Notes: generated from the letters alone by a model not told the origin. A stretch of 64,000 bases of DNA from Myotis daubentonii (GCF_963259705.1 NC_081847.1:88100485-88164484); one strand, 5' to 3'; positions 11,772 to 23,482 are shown, counted from the stretch's first letter. Made by a program: numbers and translations.

Positions 11772-12109
11772 TCTACACTAATAAAAGACAAAGATGCTAA
11801 TTGACTGTACCTTCGCTACACCCCTCAGCCAATCAGAAGAGTATGCAAATTAACCCAACAAAGATGGCCGTTAAATTTGCATACTGCAGGCGGGGCGGGA
11901 CAGTGCGAGCCGCCATCCACGCCTCCCGTGTGTGACCCGGGGTGGCAGGGTGGGATAGTGCAAGCCACCGCCCACCCTGCCGCCATCCAGGCCTCCCGTG
12001 GATAAGCCAGCAGGTGGTTATCCCCTGAGGGGTCCCAGACTGTGAGAGGGCACAGGCTGGGCTGAGGGACCTCCCTGAGTTCACAAATGTTTGTACACCA
12101 GGCCTCTGA
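11772..12109 (+). mobile_element. Non-autonomous Helitron (HeliBat-type)
   Basis: Starts TCTACACTAATAAAAG and ends with a worn hairpin (TTCACAAATGTTTGTACACC) then GGCCTCTGA, giving a CTRR-type terminus. The host base is A before and T after, as expected for Helitrons. It contains an inverted pair of octamers (11,843-11,850 and 11,875-11,882) around AAAGATGGCCGT. No Rep/helicase coding sequence is present, so it would need an autonomous partner. Confidence 0.9.
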
Positions 12110-12639
12110 TATTTTTAATAAAATCTTAATGTTAATGAAGGGATTGGATGGAGGGGGAGAGGGAGGGATGTGGAGCATCTAGAGAGGATTCAGAAGTTTA
12201 TTCAAGAGATTATGAGGGGGTGGGCTGAAAGTGATAGTTACGATAGAAAGGATAGATTCAGATCTTATTTACTGAGTAGAATGAATAAGGCATCTTTGTT
12301 GATTTGATTTGTGAGAGAAAGGAGTTAAGAACATTATCTAGGATTCTAAGTGGCACCTTGATATGCTGGCACCTTTCACTGACAGGGAAAATTGGCAATG
12401 AGGGCAAGTCTGAGGCCAAAAATATAAGTTTTCAACATAAATACCAAACTATCTTCTGGACATCTATCCCCATGTGCTTATCCCACAGGTGCCTCAAAAT
12501 AAGTAAGTTTAAACTTTACCAGAGAGTGTGAGAGGGAAGATTCATCAAAAGAAAGAGTATAGTTGATGTTCTCTTAATAGAGGAAAGTGGAATGCAAACT
12601 GGATAAGCAAGAAATAGAAGTTGTCCTTCTCATTTTCCT

Positions 12640-13060
12640 CTCAAAAGCCACTATTTCTCCTCTATCTTCTGTGGGCCAAAGTATTTTTTGACATTTCCTA
12701 AATTCTCATCAGTCTCTCTCTAAGAATAGAGCCTCTACATTGCCTGAAACCGGTCTCCCTATTTGAACCACTCCCTTGCCCCCAAATCTTCTCTGGCTCC
12801 CCATTGTCTGCTAACTGATATCCAAATTCCTCAGGCCCTCTATACTCTGTCTTCCCCTTTACTTTTCCAGATTAACTCAGCCAAATTTTCCTACACAAAA
12901 CCCTTAAAAGGCATGACATATTGGCAATCCACCCAATAAGCTTTAAGGCTCTCCTACTTCTCTACGCTTTGAATTGTGTTGTGTTCCATTTTATTCACCT
13001 GCAGTCCCTAGCGACATTCTAGCCATCCTTTAAAGTCCAGTTCAGGTGTGCACGTGTGCA
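12640..13060 (+). mobile_element. L2 3' portion, sense
   Basis: L2-like order: CTCTGGCTCCCCATTGTCTG, ATATCCAAATTCCTCAGGCC, CTCTATACTCTGTC and CTTTAAAGTCCAGTTCAGG. Diverged. Boundaries are approximate. Confidence 0.6.
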
Positions 13061-13439
13061 CATGAGCCTGGCCAAGTCACTCCTGTCAGAAGTGATGGGG
13101 CTCTTCTCAGTTCTAGCACAAACACATTATGGGATTTGTTCCGGCCAGAGCAGCACGTAACAGATAGGCAATGGCAAGTGGGAAATGGGAGCATTCGATC
13201 AAGCAACTAATTATTTATAAGCATTTAAATTATTTCCAACAATCTACAGTTTACTGGTGATGATATTAAAGATCCATGTGCCCCTGGAAGGCAACAAAGG
13301 TTGATGAATTTCCCTGCTCCCTTGTATTCTGGAAGCAAAGAGCAAAGGACCATCTGCCCTAGCATATTGCAAGATAAGACCAATCTCCATCCTTTCTCAG
13401 TAACTCAAATGATACGCAGCCCCGTGCTTCTTAATGACC

Positions 13440-14125
13440 CTGTTATTTACTTGCCTTTATAAAGCTCCGGGTTCCTCTCTCTTCTTTGAGGCACTGCTTT
13501 CTAATGAATGCCTCCCCGCCCCCCGCATTGTAATAGCCTAAATAAAGTCATCGCTTTATTTGCTCTGTGCCTTTTGTCTTTCATACTGGTTTGTTTTGAG
13601 ACTGAATGTACAAATGGACAATGAACAGACCCCACATAAAAATGGAACTCTGACCCATAACTTGGAGTAACCTGCCCCAGAAACCAACCCATTATCTATA
13701 ATAACAGCCCAGGAAGCCAGCCTGCTATAAGTCAGACTCAGACTCATAGGAAGCCAGCCTGCTGTTGCTGCTAGACACAATTCAGGAAGCCAATCAAGAA
13801 CTCCTGTAGCTATTGGCCCCAAATGACCAGGACTTGATAAATTGTCAGCTTCCTTTCCATTTTTTGTCCCTGCTTCCAACTTAGGACCAACAAGGAAAGT
13901 CAAATATGCATCTCTAGTCACACAGATGTCCTGCTTCTGGTTGGCCCACTTTCCCCAGGCCAACAGCTTCCCATCAGGGTGCACCCGAAGCCTTTCCTTT
14001 TTCCACAACTAAGCTTTCCTACCCCTCTGCCTGCCTTCGAGTCTCTGCCACACCAACAACTACAGCCAACTCTCCTGCTAGAGCAAACTCAGAGTAATCT
14101 TTGCTTATTTTCATTTGGTTGGTTT
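13440..14125 (+). repeat. LTR-like segment (possible ERV LTR)
   Basis: The segment has LTR-like architecture: TATA-like TTTATAAAGCTCC at 13,458-13,470, AATAAAG near 13,541, then a block with AGGAAGCCAGCCTGCT repeated at 13,711-13,726 and 13,748-13,763 and a partial third copy at 13,784. It ends AACTCAGAGTAATCTTTGC. A 150-codon minus frame at 13,556-14,008 lies across it but has no recognisable domain. The family is not identified, and it could be two different elements. Confidence 0.3.
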
Positions 14126-14664
14126 TTATTTCCATGGCTTGACTGAATTATACCAGCTAATTTCTAAATCTCTTGGCATGAATATTATCACAAAGCCTGA
14201 GTGGTATCAAATTCATTTCACAGCTCTCCATGAATGTTAAAGCATTTGTTCCTGCTTTTTGCATATACATTCATCAAGTACCCTTATTTCAATGCATTGC
14301 ATATAAAGGTATAAGATGAATGGATTAACAAATGTGATTGGAAATTGGAACCAGTAGCAAATTTGTTTGATTTGCTTATTCCAAATACTTACTGCCATCT
14401 AATTGTTTATTTTCAATAAATGTTTGGCACAACTCCTTTTTTATTCAGTCAAAGCCATTCATTTTCCAGTGAAATTCACACAACTTTATGCCATCTTATT
14501 TTCAGCATATTAGTGTGATTTAATTAAGAATAAATGCTAGTTTAAATCATTCCTACCAAAGCCTCAAATATTTTACATTCAACTGTTTTTCCATAAAGGT
14601 GTCTACAGAGCAATGCAACTAATTTGATACTCTTAGGGAAATGCCTTGGTGTGTTTTTTTTCTG
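14126..14664. other. Unassigned AT-rich single-copy-looking DNA
   Basis: No repeat signature is seen. The texture (AT-rich, no tracts, motifs such as TTTAATTAAG) would suit a conserved non-coding element, but nothing in a single sequence can show conservation. Confidence 0.3.
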
Positions 14665-14707
14665 GTGTTTTTGTTTGTTTATTTGTTTGTTTGTTTGTTT
14701 GTTTTTA
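14665..14707. repeat. (TTTG)n microsatellite
   Basis: About ten TTTG units with one TTTA interruption, just upstream of an antisense Ves SINE. Confidence 0.9.
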
Positions 14708-14749
14708 CTCTACCTAAATAGTATTTCAAACTTTGCAAGATAAGTTCTT

Positions 14750-14968
14750 TTTTTAAATATATTTTTATTGATTCCACAAAGGAAGGGAAAGGAAGAGAGA
14801 GATAGAAACATCAATGATGAGAGAGAATTATTGATCGGCTGCCTCCTACATGCCTCCTACTGAGGGGCAAACCCCCAACCCAGGCATGTGCCCTTGACTG
14901 GAATTGAACCCAGGACCCTTTAGTTCACAGGCCAACGCTCTAGCCACTGAGCAAAACTAGCTAGGGCA
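14750..14968 (-). mobile_element. Ves SINE, antisense
   Basis: Antisense order: TTTAAATATATTTTTATTG tail complement, GATCGGCTGCCTCCTACATG body, and a head complement with ATTGAACCCAGGACCC and CTAGCCACTGAGCAAAAC. Flanked by CAAGATAAGTTCTT (14,736-14,749) and CAAGATAAATTCTT (14,969-14,982), a 14-bp target duplication with one mismatch. Confidence 0.93.
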
Positions 14969-14982
14969 CAAGATAAATTCTT

Positions 14983-16084
14983 GTCATCTGAGGAAGAACA
15001 TTCATTTTTATTGCTTCCTTCTTTTTCTCCTACTGTGACAGTGCCGCCTGTTGTCCTCCGATGAAAGAGGAAATGATAATGGGAATAATAATCCATGTCA
15101 TGCCATGAGAAGCAGCATCTATTGAAACCCCTCCAGCTTTCCTGCTGCTCTAGCACGAGAGGAATATATGCATCTCTTATCACATGTTTATTTTCATCTT
15201 GCAAGTCACATGGGACTTTGTTTACCTCTATTAAAACTTCAGAGTCTCATGAGTTGATGAAGGATGAGAAAGATTATATGATCAATGGTGCTTAATTTTG
15301 TTATTTCCATTGCTTTTCTAGGCCTAAGAAGAGTAACAGCAAAAAGCCTTTGCCATTTGCACTTCAGGTGGATTTCCTTCGCAACAGGTTGCTGTTTTGT
15401 GAAACTGATTTAACCCCACACTGTTTGGAGTGTTAAAGTTGGAAAGGCAGCAGGAAAAGAGACCTGTTTTGTTTTGTTTTTTACAATTGCTTAAAGTAGG
15501 CATGAAAATGAACTTGGAAATTTTTTTATTGCCATACAAGAATATATCATGTGGGAAACGTCACCCAAAGTCTCCTGCACAGAAGAATCAATAATGAGCA
15601 TCTCTAGGTGAATCTGAGAGTCCACGTTTATCACCCAAAAGTAAGTGGGGAGGTCAGTGCTCATAAACCTTAGCCAAGTAAGGAGCACCTATCCAAACCA
15701 GTTGCTCCATGAAGTCAAAGTCCTAATCATTATTATTACTATTATTGTTATTATTTCATCAAACAGAAAAATTAACTAAGTCAACTCCAAGTTGGTCCTG
15801 AAGTCAAATATGAGGTCAGGTTTTAATATTTGCATATACATCACTGTTGTCATCAGAATCCTTTTAATTAATAAGCACATTGTGTCAATTTGGGTACAAA
15901 CACCTTGAACCTGGTGCCCGTTGCCTATCTTTGTAATCTAAGAATTACAGATTTGCATGAACACAAGGCATAGGATATATTGTTTCTGATGCCCTTTATC
16001 AAGCAATTCAAGAGAATAAAGTTCTAAAATAATTAGAATGGTCACTCTTAATGAGTGTAGACAGTTTCAGTTTCCCAAGAGAGG
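14983..16084. other. Unassigned DNA
   Basis: Holds an ATT/TTA-rich simple tract at about 15,727-15,757. The frames at 14,920-15,688 overlap one another and look accidental. Confidence 0.35.
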
Positions 16085-16205
16085 AATCATTCTGTAGATT
16101 GGTGGTTGCACAACGTGAATGTAATTAACTGCACTGTACACCTAAATTATTGAGTGGGAAATTTTATATTTTGTATATTTTACCATAATTAAAAATAAAA
16201 TAATC
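16085..16205 (+). repeat. L1 3' terminal fragment
   Basis: GTGGTTGCACAACGTGAATG, CACTGTACACCTAAATTATT and TTTGTATATTTTACCATAAT followed by AATTAAAAATAAAA match the end of old mammalian L1 3' UTRs. Confidence 0.7.
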
Positions 16206-16613
16206 ATTAGAATGGGGCATATAATAACTACTAGCTTAATAAAGTCCATGAAGATAGCCCTCCACTTCCATATATGCACATGGTCATGTGAGCCCATCAA
16301 AGCCAAGTCTATTGCTAGTATTACCTTTCATTAACATTGAACATCATCTCTACACCTCATTCTCAATCTCCTACAAAATGAACTACTGAACTGAAATTTC
16401 TAGGTTGCCCAGTAATCAGACCAACTGAAAACTACTTTTCATCTAGATCAACTGAAAATTTTTCTATCAGCGTTTCCTCATACAAGTTGCATGAAGGCCA
16501 TGCCTTCCTCCAACTGCCACAGAGACATGGAGCTCACATCCTGTTTGTCCTCGGAGATGCTCATCTATCCCAAGAACTCAGGCTCGTTAGTTCCACCACA
16601 TCCTCAGCTTTTA

Positions 16614-16835
16614 TTTATTTTTTTTAAATATATTTTATTGATTTTTTACAGAGAAGAAGAGAGAGGGATAGAGAGTTAGAAACATCGATGAGAGAGAAAC
16701 ATCGATCAGCTGCCTCCTGCATGCCCCCCAGTAGGGATGTGCCCACAACTGAGGTACATGCCCTTGACCGGAATCAAACCTGGGACCCTTTAGTCTGCAG
16801 GCCAACGCTCTATCCACTGAGCCAAACCGGTTCGG
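16614..16835 (-). mobile_element. Ves SINE, antisense, with perfect target duplication
   Basis: Antisense body GATCAGCTGCCTCCTGCATG and head complement with CAAACCTGGGACCCTTTAG and CCACTGAGCCAAACCGG. The 18-bp flank CCACATCCTCAGCTTTTA is exact on both sides (16,596-16,613 and 16,836-16,853), and the SINE head is well preserved, so this is a comparatively recent insertion. Confidence 0.95.
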
Positions 16836-16853
16836 CCACATCCTCAGCTTTTA

Positions 16854-19036
16854 ACAGGTGCAAGAAAAGTTTTGATATTGTAGATTCTCTGTCTTTTGGT
16901 GGTTCGTTGGAGGCCATGCTCTTCTTGGCTTTCTACAGCTTCCATGGGAGCCAGAAGTGTCCATGTTTTTAATAAAAATTCTTTTCTGCTTACTCAGACA
17001 GAGTCACCTTTTGTGGGAATATACCTAAGAATCATGGAATGGACTAACTGGAATGGAAAAACTAGAAAGATCATCAAAATGAAGAGCAGTTGAATTCTAG
17101 GTTCAGTTAAATCTCAAGTGACTGGTATTAAAAATTACTCATGAATGATCACTACCCCCTCAAACTAGCCCGGTTTGTGATTTTTCATAATTATCTAGTA
17201 AAGTCTCACAAATTCTGACTTTGTAAATAGATTTACTATTTAAAAGGGGTCAAAACAATCTCTGAGTAAGACAATTTGTCAAAAATAACATCTTTGTTTC
17301 TTTATAAAGAAAAAAGGAAAGCATTGCAGAAATCTGTAGTGATGATCAACACAGCACAGCCAAATGTAACCTTACTTAACACCTTGATTTTATCCTGATT
17401 GACCAACTCACTACAGTTTACTTGGTCATAAATTCAATTTTCTTATCAGACCAGAAATGGGATACAGCAGAGTACCTGAACAAATTATTTTGAGGTCTAA
17501 AAAATGTGATAGCCACCCTTTGCTTAAAAGCTAACTCTCTTTGTCAAGGTACCTTCCATTTTGGATGACTTATTTTCTCTCTTATATGTCAACATTGGAC
17601 TTTATAAGGGACTAGGACCAAGAACTGGGAGTTCATTAGGAACCCAGAAATGTCTCTCTGTTCTGCTTCTTTCTGAGAATTTCCTGCCTTCATTTTTTCT
17701 GAGACTAGTTTTCATTGCTTCACTAGGCATATGGTTAAACATTATCACAACAGAGCCCACAAGTTGGCATGTCCTACATTCAAGTAGATAACCCAAACAG
17801 AATCTGGCATCAAGTTCAACATGTATGTTTCTTGGGAGAGGATCTAATTGACTTAGCTGGGGACAATAGCGGACATCTGGTCTACCACCTGTGGTCAAGA
17901 TGCCAGGGTCACAGTTAATGCTGGGTACCTTGTGGGAAGAGGGCATTTTTCAGAGAAGAGATATCACCTGGGCAGGGCAAATGTACCAAGGTGCTTCCTG
18001 TGCTCTGTGTTGCCTTTGACCATTTTTCTTTATATGTATCCATTTCTACATGGACATGACACTCTGAGCCTATAGGAGAAATGATTTGCAGAAATTAATT
18101 TAATATGTTGTTCTAGTATAATCTTCTTTTCCCTCTATAGAGGAAAAAAATGTATTTCAATGGAAAACTATGCTTCCTCTACAGTGCATCCTTCTCAGTT
18201 ATCAGTTTCTAGATGTCCTCATTGTCTTTGTTCATTTTTTCATTCATTAATTCTTTATCAGTCATAGGCAATTGATAGTGATTTTAATGGACTTCCTCCA
18301 ACTCTGTGGAAATCCAGTTTTGTCTCCAATTGCGATTCATCTCAACATTCCTTTATTCCATCTCAATGTGTGCTCCTTTGACTTTTCCTTGGAACAAGGT
18401 TAAACATTTTCCTAGTTCCCTCATATCATGAGTAAAATATCATGTCATAGGAGTTAAACTATTTTTATACCTATATAAGTTGTGATTTTCTTTTTCTGAA
18501 TATTATTCTCTGTTATCAGTATCATTCTTCTGAGCTCTCTTTTTACTTGGATCAGGTTTATGATAATCTAATCATTCTTTTTATCAGAAGATTTCATTTA
18601 AAAAGATATTACTTCCCCAGTATGGAGTCACAAATTCAAGAAATCTTGAATACAATTAAAATTAAAAGAAAAAAGACTCAAACCCTCTTGTGGCTCCAAT
18701 CCTTTTGTTGGAATTATGGCTAGTGATTTATGCCTCCTTAAGGGCCTTGCAACTTTTACTGCTATGTTCTCAGGCCCCAAACAGTTTGTAATATATGTTG
18801 AATAAAAGTTTGGTAAATTTAATTATGAATATCAACTTTAAAAGTAGTTTTCTGACTATACACAACTTTGGGGGGGAAAATAATTGGTCTATTAAATCAA
18901 TATTTTCAAGCTTAATTTTTTCATATTATGGCCCAAGGAGATGGGGAGGGGAGAAAATAAATATAGTGAGTTTAATATAAAGTAACTATAGAAATCAAAA
19001 TTAACTTGAAAAAAAAAAATATATATATATATTAAT
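16854..19036. other. Unassigned AT-rich DNA
   Basis: Over 2 kb with no repeat I can name and no plausible coding frame. A poly-G run of seven lies near 18,869. The overlapping plus and minus frames at 17,561-17,946 have no domain. Confidence 0.35.
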
Positions 19037-19203
19037 TTTGAAACCAAATGACTTGTATGCATGCATATGAGCATAACCAATGGGCACAGATGGGGGGGGG
19101 GGGGCGGTGGTGAGGGCATGTGCTGGGTGAGAGGTCAATGGGGAAAAAAAGGAGACTTATGTAATACTTTAAAGAATAACAAATTTAAATGTAAAAAAAA
19201 AAG
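19037..19203 (+). mobile_element. Young bat L1 3' UTR tail
   Basis: Same L1 signature as at 11.6 kb: GACTTGTATGCATGCATATG, ATAACCAATGGGCACA, a G-run (19,092-19,104), GAGGGCATGTGCTGGG, TATGTAATACTTTAAAGAAT and a poly-A end. A short 5'-truncated copy. It sits right of an A/TA tract, and I could not fix a target duplication. Confidence 0.8.
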
Positions 19204-20571
19204 AAAACAAATAAACTTTGAGAAAAGTTAGAACCACCTGAATCCCTAATACTTAAAGGGAACAGGTGGGGAAAGGAGAAATAGCAAAGCTTTTAAAGAA
19301 ACAAAAACAAAATAAGCCTTGCTCGTATTTCCTCGCCTTTGATACCGCATTGTGGAAATCCAATGCCAAGTATGATCCCATATTTGTTCTGCGAGGAAAT
19401 GGGACAGAAAGGAAGTAGCCTCGTTTTTCTTTTTTGTCTTGGTATTTTTGTTAATTTAATGCCTTTCTGTCTGTTCTCGATTGCTGTGTAGGCATTTCAT
19501 TTTCTTTTTTCCCTAGCATTATTTTAAAATTGAATTCAGAATTTTTTCTCTCTTTTGTGAGAAATCTTCTGTTTAGTTTCTCCCAAGAGAGATGAGCAGT
19601 CACTGGAAGGCTGGAAGGGGACCCAAAAAGCAAAGCTGGCAGACTATTCATCTGTCAAGATAATTTAGCACTTTACTCTAGCCCCGAGATTACAGTTAAC
19701 TTTACAATGTAAAATGTCCTTTACTGTAGTGAATCAACAGAGACTTAAAGTTTTTTGAATATTTATAGTGCCTTAACTTTATACAAAAAAATTCTCTGTG
19801 ATTCTAACATAAAAAAGCATATGTCCAACTTAACTGATTCTGTTGATAAATAAGAAGAAAAGGAGGATGAGAAAGTGGAAAAGAAGTAATAGTCTATTTA
19901 AAATAAATTTTAAAATATTTTTAAATGACTTGTCATCTTTGCAATAATTTTTACCTCATTTATAATTGATCAAAAGTAAAACTAGAAGGTACTATTATTC
20001 CTCTAAATGTGGTATTAAAAGGTAGTTTTCAGAACATGGTAAATCATGACTTTTGTGAAGATATAAAAATGAACAGGTGTTAAAGATTTTATTTTACTCA
20101 TTTGTTATGAAGGAACCAAGCAGATGTTATTAATGGTTCAAAGAAAAAATAAAAAGAGCACAACATTTATATGGAGGAGAGGAATGTCAAGATAAATTGG
20201 GAATAAGGAAATGGGGACAAAACTTGATTTTCCAGAAGGAAGGAAATCAATTAACATCACTACCAAACAGGGCAGCATTTATATATTCATTCATTACCCA
20301 CAATTGATAAATAATTGCAAAATAGCTCAAAGACAAAGAACAGGGCTAGAATCAACCTGGAAGTGAATGCTGCAGACAGTGTATAGTTTTCTATTGAAAC
20401 ACACACACACAATTCTACAGTAATTTCCTATCATGATAGAATGTGGATAATGTAGAGGAATGGCACAAATGTGCCCACAGTACCCAATTACAACAGGAGG
20501 GTTTATTGTGTTAAATGTCACTCATTTTTGGATATTTTCTAATAACACCAAAAAAAATGTAGTGACATATT
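19204..20571. other. Unassigned AT-rich DNA
   Basis: No gene or repeat recognised. A short CA run lies near 20,400-20,411. Confidence 0.35.
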
Positions 20572-20971
20572 AATGGTCTATTTATATATATATTATTGAT
20601 TAAGATATTACATATGTGTCCTTATCCCCACGTTACCCCCTACCCCCCTCCCCCGCTCATGCCCTCACCCCCCTGTTGTCCGTGTCCACTGGTTAGGCCT
20701 ATATGCTTGCATATAAGTCCTTTGGTTGATCTTTCCCCCTTACCCCCACCTTCCCCTACCTTCCCTCCAAGGCCTGACAGTCCAATCAATGCCTCTCCAT
20801 CTCTGGATCAGTCCTTGTTCATCAGTTTATGTTGTTCATTATATTCCACAAATGAGTGAGATCATGTGGTGTTTATCCTTCTCTGACTGGCTTATTTCAC
20901 TTAGCATAATGCTCTCCAGTTCCATCCATGCTGTGGTAAATGGTAAGAGTTCCTTTTTCTTCTTCCTCTTC

Positions 20972-21818
20972 TTAAAGAGTACCTTTCAGCATTTCATATA
21001 ATGCTGGTTTGGTGGTGATGAACTCCTTTAGCTTTTTCTTACCTGTGAAGCTCTTTATCTGGCCTTCAATTCTGAATGATAGCTTTGCTGGATAAAGTAA
21101 CCTTGGTTGTAGGTTCTTGCTGTTCATCACTTTGAATATTTCTTGCCACTCTCTTCTGGCCTGCATGGTTTCTGTTGAGAAATCAGCTGACAGTTGTATG
21201 GGTACTCCCTTGTAGGTAACTGACTGTCTTTCTCTTGCTGCTTTTAAGATTCTCTCTTTGTCTTTTGCTATTGGCATTTTAATTATGATGTGTCTTGGTG
21301 TAGTCCTCTTTGGATTCCTTTTGTTTGGGATTCTCTGTGCTTCCTCGACTTGTTAAGTCTATTTCTTTCACCAGGTAGGGGAAGTTTTCTGTCATTATTT
21401 CTTCAAATAGGTTTTCAATATCTTGCCCTCTCTTTTCTTCTGGTACCCCTATAATTCTGATGTTGGTACACTTGAAGTTGTCCCAGAGGCTCCTTACACT
21501 ATCTTCATATTTTTGGAATCTTTTTTCTTTTTTCTTTTTCGGTTGGGTATTTTTTGTTTCTTTGTATTTCAAATCTTTGACTTGATTCTTGGGATCCTCT
21601 TGTCTGCTGTTAGATCTCTGTATATTATTCTTTATTTCAGTCAGTGTATGCTTAATTTCTAGTTGGTCTTTTTTCATATCCTCCAGGGTCTCACTAAATT
21701 TATTGGCGGTTTCCATAAAATTCTTGAAAAACCTTATAAACGTGGCCTTGAACTCTATATACAGTCGTTTGCTTTCCTCCATTTCTGTCATTTGTGACCT
21801 GTTTCTTTGTTTCCACAT
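20972..21818 (-). pseudogene. L1 ORF1 (ORF1p), frameshifted
   Basis: The N-terminal frame (21,279-21,818, about 179 codons) has a long heptad-rich coiled coil (roughly residues 15-105) followed by an RRM-type stretch containing NIRIIGVPEEKRGQDIENLF at about residues 117-136. The C-terminal domain lies in another frame (20,972-21,277) with KDKERILKAAR and VPIQLSADFS. At least one frameshift separates the halves, near 21,280-21,360, and the Glu-rich C-terminus is cut by a TAA. ORF1p is the L1 RNA-binding chaperone; this copy cannot make it intact. Whether translation began at 21,818 or upstream at 21,945 cannot be decided. Confidence 0.85.
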
Positions 21819-21945
21819 TTTTTATGCTTCCCTGTGTTGGTAGAGTGGCTTTGTGTGCTAGGTGTCCCGTAGGGCCCAGTGGCTCAGCCTCCCCAGTTAC
21901 CTGAGGTGGACACTCTTGGTGCACCCCCTTGTGGGCTTTGTTCAC

Positions 21946-22964
21946 AGTCTTGTTGTAGTTAATCCTTGATTGTTGTAGGTATCACTGGGAGGAATTGACC
22001 TCCAGGCCAATTGGCAGTGAGAATCAGCTGTGTCTGCAGTGGGAGAACTTCTGTGCTGAAGACACCCTTCTGGGGCAAGACTTGCTTCAGTGGGGCTTTG
22101 GTGCTCACTGAGTCTGCCCCCTGAGTGTGTCCCTTATGGATCTGAGGAGTTGTAATCTGGATGGTCCCACTCTGACCACTGGGTACACTGGCTCTTGGAT
22201 CTAAGGAGGTGCTAATTTAGCCTCTGCCTGAGGTTACCCAGCAGGAGCTAAGAAGAGAACTGCAGATTCCCCTTCCTCTTTTGGAGTTTGGAGGTGCCCA
22301 GATGAGGCCCAGCTGTGAAGCAATGCAAGCTGATGTGGGGCCTTGGGCCTTCTCTTGGAAGTTCTGGGTCTGTCTGGCCCAGCTGCAATTTGTTAGGTAA
22401 TTTTCAGGTGGCAAAGGGCCAGGCATTCATATGCAAAAGCCTCTGCCACAGCCTGGGTGGGGCGGGGTCTCAGGGAATCAAAGGGCAGAGCCAGCAGCTA
22501 TGGCAGATTCTCAGCCCTGCCCTAAGGGGCCACATGTCTCAGTGTCCTGGTAATTACTGCAAGCACCTCTGAGGGAAAGCCGCCCTCAAGTTCCGAGTTC
22601 TGCCTGCTGCCAGACAGTCCAGTTTCTCCCCGTATGAGTCCTGGGTCCCCAGAGACTTCCTGGAACCGGAGTTCAGAACAGTCCGGAGCTTGTGACTCCC
22701 TCCCGATTCAAAAAGACAGCCGCATCCTCAGGTGCCCGCCCCTTTCCGCGCGCGCTCGAGCCTCCGTACCTCTGCACTTTACTTCTGTACCTCCTCTGAG
22801 TCTACGTGTGCTTTTCTTTTTCCTTCTAGTTGTAGAATTTCCACTCAGCCAGCCTTACTGTAGTTCTGGATGATGTCCGTTTTGTCTTTTCGTTGTATTT
22901 TTGAAGTTGTTGTGGGAGGCAGCAATTTCCGGTTTTTACCTATGCCGCCATCTTGGTTTCTCCC
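21946..22964 (-). promoter_or_regulatory. L1 5' UTR / internal promoter remnant
   Basis: About 1 kb upstream of ORF1 on the minus strand, GC-richer than its surroundings, with a CpG cluster (CCGCGCGCGCTC, near 22,746) and AAGATGGCGGC at the extreme 5' end. That motif is the YY1 site that fixes L1 transcription starts in other mammals. Promoter activity is inferred, not shown. Confidence 0.6.
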
Positions 22965-22976
22965 AATGGCCTATTT

Positions 22977-23482
22977 CTTATCTTCACTTTTATCACTACT
23001 TCCATGTATTGGTTTATTTGTTCAGTTGGATGAATGTTTGTTTTGTTCCACTATATGATATGTATGAACTCCACGTATTCATACTTTATCTGATAGCTTC
23101 AAGGATAAAATCTAAAACAACTAAAATGAATGAAAGCTGGATTTACTTAGAAAAAGGCCAAAATATATTTTGAAATCTTATTTTATACAGAAAAGTATAC
23201 ATAGATTATGTTCAAAAAATTATTTTGTCTCTTTAAATGACTAATTTACATTAATATAGAATTGATTTGAACATTTTTGTGTCAGTGGAGTGAGGCAGAA
23301 AGGTGAGGGGAATTGGGAATTATGATTACATAGTTTATATGGTTGTCCAGGTAGATTTTCAGGTCTTAAGTGAGGCTATAGTAACCTTTAAGTATTTTTC
23401 ATGCGACTCATAGATCCTTTTCGTCTATTATTTTAAAATGTATAAAGATTTCTGGGTAAATTTTATATGTTTTATATTATTG
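22977..23482. other. Unassigned AT-rich DNA
   Basis: Lies between the L1 and a Helitron. Nothing recognised. Confidence 0.35.

Larger units (their letters stand above)
11425..12430 (-). mobile_element. L2 fragment, antisense, split by an L1 and a Helitron
   Basis: Three pieces read as antisense L2: 11,425-11,533 (GGCTTTGTAATCCTTGTAAA, AGTTTGGACTTTATTCC), 11,742-11,771 (TTTCATGATCATAT) and 12,110-12,430 (GGGATTGGATGGAGGGGGAG, GAGTTAAGAACATTATC). The two gaps are filled by a young L1 tail and a Helitron. The pieces keep their order, which dates the L2 as older than both insertions. Confidence 0.65.
20584..22964 (-). mobile_element. ORF2-less L1 (half-L1-like), antisense
   Basis: Reading the minus strand, the element opens TTGGGAGAAACCAAGATGGC, a typical L1 5' end with a YY1 site. 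It continues through a GC-rich 5' UTR and ORF1, then jumps at about 20,945-20,975 from the Glu-rich end of ORF1 to the last codons of ORF2 and the 3' UTR. The ORF1 and ORF2 purine tracts merge as GAAGAGGAAGAAGAAAAAGG. Flanks AATGGTCTATTT (20,572-20,583) and AATGGCCTATTT (22,965-22,976) are a 12-bp target duplication with one mismatch, so this is one insertion of about 2.4 kb. A full L1 would be roughly 6-7 kb. Confidence 0.88.

Noticed and set aside
13556..14008. 150-codon minus-strand open frame
   Set aside because: Lies across an LTR-like segment with direct repeats, and the translation matches no domain I know. Treated as a compositional frame.
20972..21818. L1 ORF1 as a functional gene
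   Set aside because: The coding sequence is in two frames and the acidic C-terminus is cut by a stop; ORF2 is missing.
22738..22790. CpG-rich patch as a gene CpG island
   Set aside because: Short and located within the L1 5' UTR; no adjoining gene.
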